Assembly (NCBI GenBank): GCA_964036315.1
Contig: OZ038517.1
Coordinates: forward strand, 17,414,713 to 17,478,712
DNA: 64,000 nt
Source of the DNA: Acanthosepion esculentum
Lineage: Eukaryota > Mollusca > Cephalopoda > Sepiida > Sepiidae
Direction: 5' to 3'
Shown: piece by piece, positions 41,901-53,269 of the stretch
Position numbering within the stretch: the first letter of the stretch is position 1
How the letters are laid out: every line of letters starts with the position of its first letter
Notes under the pieces: generated by a model
Told to the model about the DNA's origin: nothing
The model's input: the letters and a program-made list of their open reading frames with translations, nothing else
The model's database searches: none
Position numbers and translations under genes: made by a program

Positions 41901-42850
41901 TGACTTACAAGGAAAGAATGCACTCTTTCGACTTTCAAGTAAAGAATCCTCTATTTCGACTTACAATTAAAAAATCCACTATTTCGAATAATAAGTAAAG
42001 CATCCTATCTTTCTAAGTACAGGTAATGAATACTGTCTTTCGTATTACAAATAAAGAATCTTCTTTTTCGAAGTACAAGTAAAGAATTCTCTCTTTCGGC
42101 TTACAAGTAAAGAATCATCTCTTTCGACTTACAAGTAAAGAATCCTCTGTTTCGAAGAGCAAGTAAAGAATCCTCTTTGTCGACTCAAAAGTAAAGAATG
42201 CTCTATTTCGATTTTCAAATAAAGAATCCTCTGTTTCGACTTACAAGTAAAGAAGCCTCTATTTCCAAGTACAAGTAAAGAATCCTGTATTTCGAAGTAC
42301 AAGAATCTTCTATTTTGACTTACAAGTACAGAATCCTATATTTCGGCTTACACATAAAGGATGCACTATTTCGACTTACAAATAAAGAATGCTCTATTTC
42401 GTCTTACAAGTACAGAATCTTTTGTTTCGACTTGCAAGTAAAGAATCCTCTATTTCGACTTACAAATAAAGGATGCACTATTTCGACTGTTTTAACATAC
42501 AAGTAAATAATCCGCTGTTTCGACTTACATGCAAAAAATCCTCTCTTTCGACTTACAAGTATCCTCTATTTCGACTTAGAAATAAAGAATCATCTATTTC
42601 GATTTACAAATAAAGGATGCACTTTTTCGACTCACAAATAAAAAATCCTCTCTTTCAACTTACAAGTAAAGAATCCTCTATTTCGACTTATAAGTAAAGA
42701 ATCCAATGTTTCTAATACAGGTAAAGAATCCTCTCTTTAGAGTTCAAGTAAAGAATCCTCTCTTTCGAAGTACATGTAAAGAATCCTCTGTTTCGTCTTA
42801 CAAGTAAAGAATCCACACTTTCGATTTACACGAACGTAAATATCTCAATC
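38950..42850. repeat. 28-bp tandem array, roughly 135-140 units
   Basis: Unit about TATTTCGACTTACAAGTAAA then GAATCCTC. Lengths vary by a base or two and substitutions are common. A ~175-bp block of six or so units (from CCTCTATTCCGACCTACACG) occurs near 39743 and again near 40525, a 782-bp shift (28 units), showing block duplication. Another block (AGAAGCCTCTATTTCCAAGT) recurs near 39062 and 42251. The period is not a multiple of three; coding is unlikely. Confidence 0.95.
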
Positions 42851-43320
42851 GCTTTCACGAATGAAGGAAGAGGATATCAAATCTTAGAAACTGAAACATT
42901 GGCTTTCAAAATGCGACTTATATGAATAGCTATGCATTTATTTCGACTTGTGTTTAAGTAACGGATCCTCTATTTCGACTTACACACAAATAACTTTTTC
43001 TTTATTTCGACTTACACAGAAATAACGATTTCTCCATTTTGTTTTGAACACAAATAATGATTTTTTTTATTTCGACTTACACCCGAGTAACGATTTCTTT
43101 ACTTCTACTTACACACCAGTAAGGATTTCTTTATTTCGTTATTTTACACACAAATAGCGTTTCCTCTTTTTCGTTTTGCACACAAATAACTATTCCTCTC
43201 TTTCGACTTACGCACGAGTAACGATTCCTTTACTTACACATCAGTAACGACTTTTTTTCATTTCGACTAGCACATCAATAACGATTTCTCTATTTCAACT
43301 TCAAGAGAATTTCTTTCCTG
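42851..43320. repeat. Degenerate ~45-bp units related to the 28-bp array
   Basis: TTTCGACTTACACACAAATA and CGAGTAACGATTTCTTTA variants recur about eight times from 42945 to 43310, as an older, expanded form of the same unit. Confidence 0.7.
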
Positions 43321-44185
43321 GCATTTAATACCCGGCAAAGTGATGATAGGCCGTCACAAATGAATCAATCAGTCCGTTTCAATTTACACGAGAGTAATGA
43401 TTCCTCTGGCTTCCATGAATGAATTAAGAATAAAAGAATGCGTAAGTTTATCTTTAAATTTATCTTTCCAAGTTCGACTCAAACACGAGGAAATCTTCCA
43501 CAAGCTCTTTGCCTTCTCTGTTCAACACTTTTTTTTATATAAATGCTTGTATCTTTAACAGTTAGATTGTTAAACAAAAAGCAACCTTGATAGCTGTTAA
43601 TTTTTTAAAAAAATATTTCAATATTTTGTCTAAAGATCCCGATTAAAGGCAGAGTACGATTTTTCATTATCGGTTTCTGTACAACGTATAAGAAAATACA
43701 GAAAGCCGTGGACAGGGCGCTCTCCGACGTGGCCGCTGGAATTATGGAAGGAGATACAAATTATATATGAGGCTTTTGAAGGCCTGACACAGGGAAGTAA
43801 TTGGACAGATAGTTAAAGAGCTAGGAGTTATTCGTCATCTTTCTATTCTTATGTAGATTTCAGCCTGATGAAGTTATCCATTTTTATACTAACTGTTGTG
43901 GTAGGATCCACCTAATCTGCATAGGTGACTACCGACTATATAAATAATGGTTGGTACCGGAAGACGAGGAGGGGAAATCACGAGATCCAACTAGAGACTC
44001 TGCCCGACTGCGACTTAGTCAACACATTCTCCAGGAACGGTCTTCCCAGAATATACAGAAAGACTATATGTAAATATTGTGTACACTTTCTCGATAATAC
44101 ATTCTTGTTCTAAGTACATTTTGTGTTGCATTATTATTCCATGCATTAGTCAAGATTCAACAATGAGTCAAGACTCAACACTAAC
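43321..44185. other. Unassigned sequence
   Basis: A 62-residue frame at 43925-44113 (WYRKTRRGNHEIQLETL) has no match I recognise. CCTGATGAAGTTATCC near 43865 is only a short motif. Confidence 0.45.
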
Positions 44186-44189
44186 CGAC

Positions 44190-44660
44190 CTATCTTCTAC
44201 CCTGTGTCGTTTTCAAACATGGTCCTCCACTACCTCCTGTCCATTTTAGCCTTTATCTATGATTGTTTATTTTCCCTTCCTCTCACTCCTCGTGTTGTCT
44301 CCCATTCACATGCTAGCTTCCTCATTGTCCCTTTTGGCTTCGTGCCATGCGAGCGTCAAATTCTCCAAGCCTTCTTTCCTTATTATGTGTCTCAAAACAT
44401 TTCTTCGTTTTTTAGCCGCTCCATCCCTGGCATTATCAGCATCATTTTGCATAAATCAAACCTCCGTTGGCACAAGTTTTCTCCTCATCTGTGACTTAGG
44501 ATTATCCAGTATTCACTGTTAAACAACATGATTGATATTACATAAGAGTTCAGCACGCTTTTCTTTGTTTCCAGCGAAATTTTCCTCTTGCTTATTACTC
44601 TACTTAGCTTTTGCAAGGCATCTTTTTTTTTATTCCAATGCATCTCCAGATTTTCGGGTT
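44190..44660 (-). mobile_element. LINE B remnant
   Basis: Minus strand across frames: CNSEYWIIL (SECWTI block), LCKMMLIMPGMER (RRML.I block), CFETHNKERRLGEFDARMAR (RKEGLENL region) and NGQEVVEDHV, the KDRKLWRAM region shifted by frame. Plus-strand frames over it are shadows. Confidence 0.6.
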
Positions 44661-45240
44661 GCATTTTCCATCAGTCTGCAAAAGACTTAACCCACATATT
44701 TAATCTTATACACTTGTTTGACACTGACATCTCAATTTCGTAATTCGTATCTCTTGCTGACAACCATGCATTCTGTATTCTTATATTGAATACTCACCTC
44801 ATTCTGGGGGGGAGGGTTTTTTGTTTACCGGTGTCTAGGCGATCATAATAAAGTTGCCTTCCGTTCTTTCACTCGGCCGGGTGATTGCTAGTTCGTTTTA
44901 TTTCGGGCATAAAATGAGAATTTCAACAAAAGGAAATTTGAAACTTATATATTTTATTAACACATCGACGTGTACATTTTTAACTAACCAGTGGGAGTCG
45001 CTCTATCACCCACCCACACATTATGGAGCAAGTTCCCCTAGACACAAAATAACCACGTCTATTGTGTATGACGTGTAAAACTGAACTCCTTGAAAACACT
45101 TTCTAACTCTAACATTCCCACGTTCGGCTCAGCCAATCAAAATCGACATCACTATATTTAGCCGACAATCTGACCTCAAAGGTCAAAATGAGGAGGTCAG
45201 AGGAAATACAATTCTTTAAAAAAATAACAATCTCCTAGAC
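44661..45240. other. No recognised feature
   Basis: Short plus frame 44854-45078 without motif. Confidence 0.45.
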
Positions 45241-45243
45241 TAT

Positions 45244-46279
45244 TACCTTAATTCCCATGTATAATACGCATTTTTCTAAAAAAAAAAAATAGTAAGCGAA
45301 ATCAGGGATGCGTATTATGCACAGCGACAAAAAATCTTCTAAAATTTGCCGTAAAATAAGATAAGAATTGTCTGTCTATATTTCTGAGATGAGGTATTAT
45401 TTACATTATTTACATTATTCGAACTACTGTCCTCATCTTTGTTGTCATATTTATTACAACGTTTCGGCCGTTGTACGCTCCGGGCTTCTTCAGTTGGTTG
45501 GAATGTCGAACTGAACCCTTTATTTTGTTCACTGTGGTAGACTGTTCTAATTCCACGTGCCATATTTAATGGATGTCAGTTATCAGTTATCTCCTGTTAT
45601 TTTCCCACTGAAAGTTCTCCACTGACTTAACCAGTATTGAACTCACACTCTTTGGGTCCTGTCACTGAATCTAAAAATGCCTTTATCCACTGTGCCATGT
45701 TCCTTGAGGACATCTCTGTATGAATTTCTGGGTATTATAAACCTAATGTCTTCAGCAACCATTTTTACCAGTGCTCATATTGAAGATTTTACTGTTATCA
45801 TTTTATGTTTTTACCAGAGCTCATATTGCAATTTTGTTGTTATTATCGCTTTTCTCTGGCACTTCTTATTACTGGTTCCCATATTGTATTCATTTCTATG
45901 CTTGGTCGGCTCAGAAGATTTTTGTGGCCTAGCATATGTGCTGATTCCTTAAGTTTACGAATTTTCCAATGGTGTTCCTTGTCTATGATCTCAACCTGAT
46001 CCGACAGAGGGTGGTGATCTCCCTACAATACAATATGTAATTACGTTGTAATAAATATGGCGACAACAATTAGGACAATAGTCCGAATAATGAAGATAAA
46101 AATTGTCAGTCAGTTATGTGCCATGAGTGATACAATTTACAATGTACAATTTATAGGGTTTGATTACTAAACAAAGGGTGCGTATTATGCACAAGTAGAA
46201 ACATTTTCCCACGGTTTCAGCACAACTTGAGGTGTGCGTATTATGGATGAAGTCGCATTATACGTGGACAATTACGGTA
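45244..46279. mobile_element. TIR element interrupted by S1
   Basis: Ends TACCTTAATTCCCATGTATA (45244) and TATACGTGGACAATTACGGTA (46259-46279, reading inward on the other strand) form ~27-bp imperfect TIRs. Inside, GCGTATTATGCACA-type sequence occurs near 45309 and 46173, flanking an S1 copy. No transposase: a non-autonomous element, perhaps about 300 bp before S1 arrived. Target duplication not resolved. Confidence 0.65.
45360..45715 (-). mobile_element. S1 repeat copy
   Basis: Minus strand: GGAACATGGCACAGTGGATA, GTGTGAGTTCAATACTGG, GATAACTGACATCC, GGCACGTGGAATTAGAAC, CAACTGAAGAAGCCCGG, CGGCCGAAACGTTGTAAT and GAGGACAGTAGTTCGAA. One of the most complete copies, with tRNA-like head and body in order. 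Confidence 0.7.
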
Positions 46280-46680
46280 TTTAACACTTACAGTTTTGCT
46301 TTTAACCAAAGAACCCCCCCCCCCATAAAAAGGGTGATCATGCAACCAAGACGCAAATGTCCATTGAGTGTGAAAGAGAATGACTTTAAACGGAACCGGA
46401 AACCCTATCCTAAACATGAACACTCTATTGTTCAGACTGGTGTCTTTAACTCTACTATCGTACTCACGGCGTTTCGGCGGTTATAAGTTCCGACCTTCTT
46501 CAGGTTATACTTGTTAGAATTTCGAACCGAATCCTTTATTTAGTCCACATGGTAGATTGTACAGTTTTAGTTAATTCCCCTTGATTGTTTGTGTTCTGTC
46601 TGCAAGGACACATGGCCTAGTTGGTGAATGCTTTGGTTGATTGATCCAAAAAGTGACTTGAGCCAAAGTATAATGCCTGG
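46020..46680. mobile_element. Further S1 fragments
   Basis: 46025-46090 (plus): AATATGGCGACAACAATTAG, GACAATAGTCCGAATAATG. 46450-46570 (minus): AACCTGAAGAAGGTCGGAAC, GCCGAAACGCCGTGAG. 46595-46680 (plus): GGACACATGGCCTAGTTGG, an A-box-like head. Pieces are in mixed orientation. Confidence 0.55.
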
Positions 46681-47394
46681 TCATGTAAATGAATTTATTC
46701 TTAGGAGAAAGAATAGATTAATTTACGAACAATGTGAATTGCGAATAGAATACAGAATTAAATAACCCAGTGTAATTTTATCTTATACAAACGAGTGGCA
46801 ATTCAGTAGTTATTCAAATATATTACGTAAATGAAAAAAAAAACGAATTGAAAGAATATGCGATTAGAAGAATGAAAGATTAATAGAATAAAAGAATATT
46901 CATATATAAATAACAATGGAAGAGGATAAAGGTGGATAAAAAGTGAAAAGAAGCAGGGAAGGAAAAAAAAGTGAAGAGATAAAGGAAAAGAAAGATTTAA
47001 TGAAGAAGACGAAGGAATATGGGAAGGAGATAAAAGAATATGGCAACTCAAAAGAAATGAAAGAGATTGAATGTTGAAAAAGGAAGGGGGGGGTGAAGAT
47101 GTATGAAGACAGGGACGAAAAAGAAAAGAAAGGAATGAAAAAGAAAGACTGATAAAAACTGGAAGGATAGAATGAAAACGGATTTGGAAGAAAAGAATGA
47201 GAAAAGGTATAAAGAACGAAACAAAAAAAATGCATGTGGGAAAAAAGGAACGAGAAAAGAATTGGAAAATGAAAGATGGAAAGAAAAAGTAAGTAAAATA
47301 TATTCAGAAAGAAAAAATGAGAAAAGAAAGAAAGAAAGAAACAAACAAAAACAAACACACAAAATGCACTAGGAATAAAACAACGAAGAAGCCA
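46681..47394. other. Purine-rich stretch
   Basis: Mostly AAGA/GAAAGA-type sequence; long Phe/Leu/Ser frames on the minus strand are artefacts of it. Confidence 0.6.
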
Positions 47395-47409
47395 TGAAGA
47401 AAGAAAGAC

Positions 47410-47472
<63 letters not shown>

Positions 47473-47950
47473 ATGAAAGAATGAAAGAAAGAAAGAGACA
47501 AAGAAATAAACAAAGGCGGGAAAGAATGAATACGGGAAGAAGAAATTGTTAAAAGTAATGAGAATGAAAAAAGAAAGAAAGAAAGAAAGAAAGAAGCAGA
47601 CAAACAAACAAAATGTACTCGGAAGAAAACAATGAAGAATCAAGAAAGAAACAAAGAAACAAACAAACAAAATGCACTCGGAATAAAACAACGAAGAAGC
47701 CATGACGAAAGAAAGAAAGAAAGAAACAAACAAACAAACAAACAAAATGCACTCGGAATAAAACAGCGAAGAAGCCATGAAGAAAGAAAGAAAGAAAGAA
47801 ATTAAGAAAGATAGAAAGTGGAATAGATTAAAAGAAAAACTTGAAGCAAGGAGAAAGAAAGAAAGAAAGAAAAAAAGAAAGAAAGAAAGAAAGAAAGAAA
47901 TTAAGAAAGATAGAAAGTGGAATAGATTAAAAGAAAAACTTGAAGCAAGG

Positions 47951-48013
<63 letters not shown>

Positions 48014-48164
48014 ATTTAAGAAAGATAGAAAGTGGAATAGATTAAAAGAAAAACTTGAAGCAAGGAGAAAGAAAGAAAGAAAGAAAAAAAGAAAGAAAGA
48101 AAGAAAGAAAGAAATTAAGAAAGATAGAAAGTGGAATAGATTAAAAGAAAAACTTGAAGCAAGG

Positions 48165-48231
<67 letters not shown>

Positions 48232-48283
48232 AATTAAGAAAGATAGAAAGTGGAATAGATTAAAAGAAAAACTTGAAGCAAGG

Positions 48284-48353
<70 letters not shown>

Positions 48354-48401
48354 TGGAAATGTAGAATAGATTAAAAGAAAAACTTGAAGCAAGGAGAAAC
48401 A

Positions 48402-48448
<47 letters not shown>

Positions 48449-48492
48449 TGGAAATGTAGAATAGGTTAAAAGAAAAACTTGAAGCAAGGAAA

Positions 48493-48527
<35 letters not shown>

Positions 48528-48587
48528 TGGAAATGTAGAATAGGTTAAAAGAAAAACTTGAAGCAAGGAAAAAGAAAGAAACAAACA

Positions 48588-48622
<35 letters not shown>

Positions 48623-48663
48623 TGGAAATGCAGAATAGATTAAAAGAAAAATTTGAAACAAGG

Positions 48664-48718
<55 letters not shown>

Positions 48719-48880
48719 AACTGACAAAGAAACAAACAAAGGTGGGAAAGAAGGAATACGGGAAGAAGAAATTGTTAAAAGTAATGAGAATGAAAAAAGA
48801 AAGAAAGAAAGAAGCAGACAAACAAAATGTACTCAGAAGAAAATAATGAAAAAAGAAAGAAAGAAGCGAGAAAAGCTACG
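47395..48880. repeat. GAAA microsatellite with embedded ~45-bp minisatellite
   Basis: GAAA runs alternate with a spacer (AAGTGGAATAGATTAAAAG, AAAAACTTGAAGCAAGGA) at about 47815, 47913, 48029, 48128, 48247, 48350, 48441, 48528 and 48621. A second spacer (AAAATGCACTCGG, AACGAAGAAGCCATGA) occurs three times at 47350-47780. A block near 47515-47640 recurs near 48745-48850, bracketing the array. Confidence 0.95.
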
Positions 48881-49912
48881 AAGGAAGGGACGAAGAAAAT
48901 ACATAAAAAAAAACAATGAAAATCGACAACATCGTAACAGAAAGACACAAACCAAATTTTCTGATTGGAAAAGAAAACAAGACAGAACAAAGAAGACACA
49001 TTTTTTTAAATTGCTTCACATTAGCAAAAGTGTAATTAAAAGCTGAAATGCAATTAATTAGCCCGAAGCAAAGTGGCCAAGCTGACAAGCCCTAATTGGA
49101 CAAACACACATTTACACACACTCACTCGCTCGATCATACTACTACTTGTTTAACGTCGGGGTAGTTATGGGCGAGGGGCTTCTCTAGATGTTGACTAACA
49201 AATGGTTTTCTCGGACAACCACCACAGGATACATACTATCTTTGTCGAAAGAACTGGTGAGTGATCAGAACATAGGGAGAAGTAAGTACATGCCTTTCGT
49301 TTGCGTTGAGTGTTGTCCTCTGGAGTCTAATTGGTCTATCGGCAGTTCCACAGTCGGGAATCCATGCTGCATCAACAGACTGAATCAACGACAGACAATT
49401 TTGTCCGGTTTTTCTGTCGTTTTCGTTTTATTACATGGGGGGGAGGTAATATGCATCGATGCCTGGAATGCGCAAGGTGGGGGGCAGAGAGAGTAGCTGT
49501 CAAATGGCCAGCCAAATTCTCATCCTCTACACGTGGTGTCTTGTGCCTCTGCCGAAACAAAGGCACGCGAAGAAATCTGAGAACAAAAAAAAGTCATCAG
49601 TGCTCTTAACTTCTCGACTGTCGAAACGTGTGTTTCGCACGTTTTGGTTTTTTTTTTCGGTCTTGTATGAAAATTAATATAAAGGCACTTCATCGCAGCG
49701 AGAAGACCACGCCCACCCTGTCCCCGCCATCCATTCAGTCCATGCACTCAAGGTTTTAAAAAGCATACTCAGGTCTACTAGTTTTTTCTAACCTACGCAT
49801 TATGCAACATTTCCAAGGTGTAATTTTCAACGTCGGGTTGATAAGGTGAGATAAGTAGGTAATAAGCAGGTGAGGGGGGGGGCTTGGAGAGTTTGGCACT
49901 CACAGAACATAT
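48881..49912. other. Unassigned, higher-complexity sequence
   Basis: Overlapping short frames at 49188-49747 on both strands show no motif I recognise. No repeat copies found elsewhere in the window, so possibly single-copy DNA. Confidence 0.45.
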
Positions 49913-49942
49913 TCAGGTAGATAGATAGATATGAAAAAAGAC

Positions 49943-50003
<61 letters not shown>

Positions 50004-50034
50004 GGAAAGACTGGGATAGATATGAATAGACTGT

Positions 50035-50086
<52 letters not shown>

Positions 50087-50101
50087 TGGAAAAAACGCAG
50101 G

Positions 50102-50145
<44 letters not shown>

Positions 50146-50159
50146 TGAAAAAAGACAGG

Positions 50160-50222
<63 letters not shown>
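49913..50222. repeat. GATA microsatellite
   Basis: Four blocks of GATA units separated by short ATGGAAAGACTGGGATAG-like spacers. YLSI frames on the minus strand are artefacts. Confidence 0.95.
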
Positions 50223-50223
<1 letters not shown>

Positions 50224-50305
50224 TGCAAAGAGAAAAAAACACCGAGAAACATGCAGGCAGCTGGGGCACACAAATAAATAAATGAAATTTTAAAAACGAA
50301 GAAAA

Positions 50306-50599
50306 TTACGACACAGTCGACTGGTAAGCAGGATCGCACTCACCAATCTGGCCATCTTTAACCGCACGAAAACCTGGTACGCGCCAATCTAGACAGGGAC
50401 ACCTGTTTAGCAGCACTGTCTGATGTTTGAGATCACAGATTTCTCCAGTGCCACGAAAGAGGTGCACTTGCTTAGAAATAGTACAGATTGCACAATTCTG
50501 CTCAGGTGCTCTCCCGCAATGACCGGCAACGTTTGCGGGATTTGTGTCAGTCCCAGCTCCCCATAGCCAAATGTACGTTACCCTTAAATTGTTGTACAC
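50306..50599 (-). CDS. Candidate cysteine-rich exon or ORF, unrecognised
   Basis: A 97-residue minus frame unlike the repeats around it. From residue ~15: GTDTNPANVAGHCGRAPEQ, CAICTISKQVHLFRGTGEIC, DLKHQTVLLNRCPCLDW, RVPGFRAVKDGQIGECD. Seven cysteines, mixed composition and few low-complexity runs look more protein-like than anything else here. A GTGAGTG stretch (50343-50337 on the minus strand), just after the codons for KDGQI, would make a good splice donor; no convincing acceptor was found upstream. No signal peptide or membrane segment. I do not recognise the family. It may be an exon of a gene outside the window, an old element, or chance. Confidence 0.3.
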   Translation of the reverse strand: MYNNLRVTYIWLWGAGTDTNPANVAGHCGRAPEQNCAICTISKQVHLFRGTGEICDLKHQTVLLNRCPCLDWRVPGFRAVKDGQIGECDPAYQSTVS

Positions 50600-50754
50600 T
50601 TATTTATTGTAAGAAGACGCATTGCCATGATCGAACGACTTAAATTGACTGGTCCGCTCGAAGAAAATTCAGAAGATTTTTTTTTAAAGCAATCTTTATA
50701 TAGGGAAAAACTGTAGGTATAACGTATGTATTATACCAGTTTTTTCTTCTTTTT
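50600..50754. other. No recognised feature
   Basis: AT-rich spacer with a T run. Confidence 0.4.
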
Positions 50755-51364
50755 TTTTTTTAAATCAGTATCACCCCCCCCCCCTCGCAGGACAGTCAGG
50801 CTACTAAGACTAAAGGGATCAAAGGGTGTGCATAGAATTAGGAACAAAAACATTAATAATGAGCGGAAAGAGAAAAGAGTAATCAAGAAGAAAGAGAAAG
50901 CAATTAGCGATTGACATTCGATTTAAATTTTGGCGGGAAAGTATGGAGCCGGAAAGGCGTTCCACAATCGGTACGTGAGAGAAAAGAAACTGTTAGCATA
51001 GAACTTACGGCAACATCTAGCCAGCTCAACTGTAAAAACATCTATCTATCTATATATATATATATATCTATCTAGCTCTTTCTTTCTTTATCTATCTCTT
51101 TCTTTCCTTATCTATCTATCTATCTATCTATCTCTTTTTAATCGGTATCACCCCCTGCAAGACAATAAAACATACTAAGACATCCAGGGGTTAAAGGATG
51201 TGGAAAAATTAGGAACAGAAACATTAAGTAGATAGAGATTGACATTAATCGGTATCACCCCCTGCAAGACAATAAAACTACTAAGACATCCAGGGGTTAA
51301 AGGATGTGGAAAAATTAGGAACAGAAACATTAAGTAGATAGAGATTGACATTGCATTTAAAAAC

Positions 51365-51401
<37 letters not shown>

Positions 51402-52450
51402 CCTTTTTTTAATCGGTATCACCCCATGTAAGGCAGTAAAGCCACTAAGACACAAGGGGTTACAGGGTGTAAAAGAATTAGGAACAGAAACATTAATAAT
51501 GAGCGGGAAGAGGAAAGAGTAATTAGGAGGACCGTAGATAGAGATTGACATTGCATTTAAAAACATCTATCTATCTATCTTCTTTTTTTCTAATCGGTAT
51601 CACCCCATGTAAGGTAGTAAAGCCACTAAGACACAAGGGGTTACAGGGTGTGGAAGAATTAGGAACAGAAACATTAATAATGAGCGGGAAGAGAAAAGAG
51701 TAATCAGGAGGACAATAGATAGAGATTGACATTGCATTTAAAAACATCCATCTATCTATCTATCTTCCTTTTTTTAATCGGTATCACCCCATGTAAGGTA
51801 GTAAAGCCACTAAGACACAAGGGAGAACAGTAAAAAGCGATTGACAATACATTCAAATTTTTGCAGCTTAAAGTTGACTGGAAAGCAAGGAGCCGGAAAG
51901 GAGTTCTACAACCGGTAAGTGCGAGAAAAGAAACTGTTAGCATAGAACGTACAGCTACATCCAGCCAGCTCAACTGTAAAAAACATCTATCTATCACTAT
52001 ATCTTTTTTTTTTTTAAATCGCTATTACCTCATGTAAGGCTGAAAGCCACTTGACACAAGGAGTTACAAGGTGTGGAAGAATTAGGAACAGAAACATTCA
52101 TAATGAGCGAGAAGAGAAAAGAGTAATCAGGAGGACAGTAAATAGCCACTGACATTGCATTTAAATTTTTGCTGATTAAAGTTGGGTGGAAATTACGGAG
52201 CAGGAAAGAGTTCCACAGGCGAGAAATGCGAGAAAAGAAACTGTTAGCATAGAACCTATGGCTGCACGTAGCCAGCTTAAGTGTAAATTAATGAAATCCG
52301 GGCGCCATTTTAGTCGTTGGCTTAAATTTATACTGTCTAGGTACCATAGCGGAGACCTCATCCGAACAATTACCATGAAAGTATTTATAGAAAAGACAAA
52401 GAGAGGCATACTTAGGGCGGTGGGAAAGTGAAACCGAGCCACCAGATCAG
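50755..52450 (-). mobile_element. LINE A cluster: tandem 3'-UTR units and one C-terminus
   Basis: Minus-strand LINE A 3' ends (plus form AATCGGTATCACCCC...GCCACTAAGACACAAGGGG) start near 50765, 51140, 51245, 51410, 51592, 51775 and 52018. Several are preceded on the plus strand by TATC runs. Longer units include GAATTAGGAACAGAAAC and TAATGAGCGGGAAGAG. 52442-52176 adds coding: LCLFYKYFHGNC-like, KMAPGFH, HRFYANSFFSRISRLWNSF in shifting frames. Confidence 0.82.
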
Positions 52451-53090
52451 GACCAAGAATATTGCTGATTCTTCTTTGGATTTTATCAAGGAGCTGAAGG
52501 AAAATAGCAGGAACACCGGACTATGTGTGGTATCAATATTCTAAGCATGGGCGAATGGCAGACATATAGATATGTAAGATAGATTCTGGAGATAAAAATT
52601 ACCGCGTACGACACAAGAAAACAACTTTCTTAGCAGCTGACCTAGCAATGGATTCAGTATAGTCTTTCCACTTCATGTCAGCTGAGAACGTTACCCTGAG
52701 AAGGCGTAACGCGTCACTTTCCTGGAGGTTAGCATCAGCCATGCTGGTGGAAAGCCGAGAGGAATCTCTCAGATGATTAATGGAGTGAAGGTTAGTTCTG
52801 GAAGCGTTAAAATCAACAAGTAATCTTTTGCTCCAGTTAACGACGGATTTGAGCTTACAAAGCTGTTTTTTATCATCTTCTATGTACCGTGTCTCTTCAG
52901 GACGTGGATTTTCATGGCTCACCACAACTTCTTAGTAAAGTTTATCTTTTTTTTTAAATCCCTGTTTTCTTATCCATTTACTCAAGCTCTCTACGTAGGT
53001 TACTCACAGCCCGCCTCTGTCCGCTTTTGTTTTGAATGTCTTGCGTGTGTCAAATTCTCCAAGCCAACTTATGGTCAGTAGAACCCAATA
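52451..53090 (-). mobile_element. LINE A RT-thumb region joined to LINE B 3' end
   Basis: Minus frame 52925-52599: KKQLCKLKSVVNWSKRLLVD, FNASRTNLHSINHLRD, DANLQESDALRLLRVTFSAD, MKWKDYTESIARSAAKKV. This is the region after the RT palm (W...w.v.FN..KT; LG..fs.dl.W..h) of LINE A. Upstream (52880-53080) it is fused to a LINE B tail in the same sense (SHENPRPEETRYIE lies at the join). A twin of this chimera lies at 53270-53960. Confidence 0.78.
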
Positions 53091-53269
53091 ATAATTGCTT
53101 GTTCCTCTATGTACTGTGTCCCTTCTGAAGTTGGACGATCACGGCTCTTCCCAACTTCTCTTTTGTAGTTTTTAGTAACGTTTCTTCTTTTTATCACCCG
53201 ACCTTGTTTCATTCTATTCATTTACACCAACCGTTTAGTTAAGCTATGCATTCAAATTCTCCAAGCTGA
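53091..53269 (-). mobile_element. LINE B tail fragment
   Basis: CTCTATGTACTGTGTCCCTT and CGATCACGGCTCTTCCCAAC match the inverted LINE B end. Confidence 0.65.

Noticed and set aside
38950..42850. Regular spacing of short repeats suggesting a CRISPR array
   Set aside because: Units are contiguous with no unique spacers, and the genome is clearly animal.
46900..47778. 292-residue minus-strand Phe/Leu/Ser-rich frame
   Set aside because: Translation of AAAG/GAAA-type DNA; low complexity and repeated in every frame.
49827..50339. 170-residue minus-strand YLSI-repeat frame
   Set aside because: Product of the GATA array in three frames.
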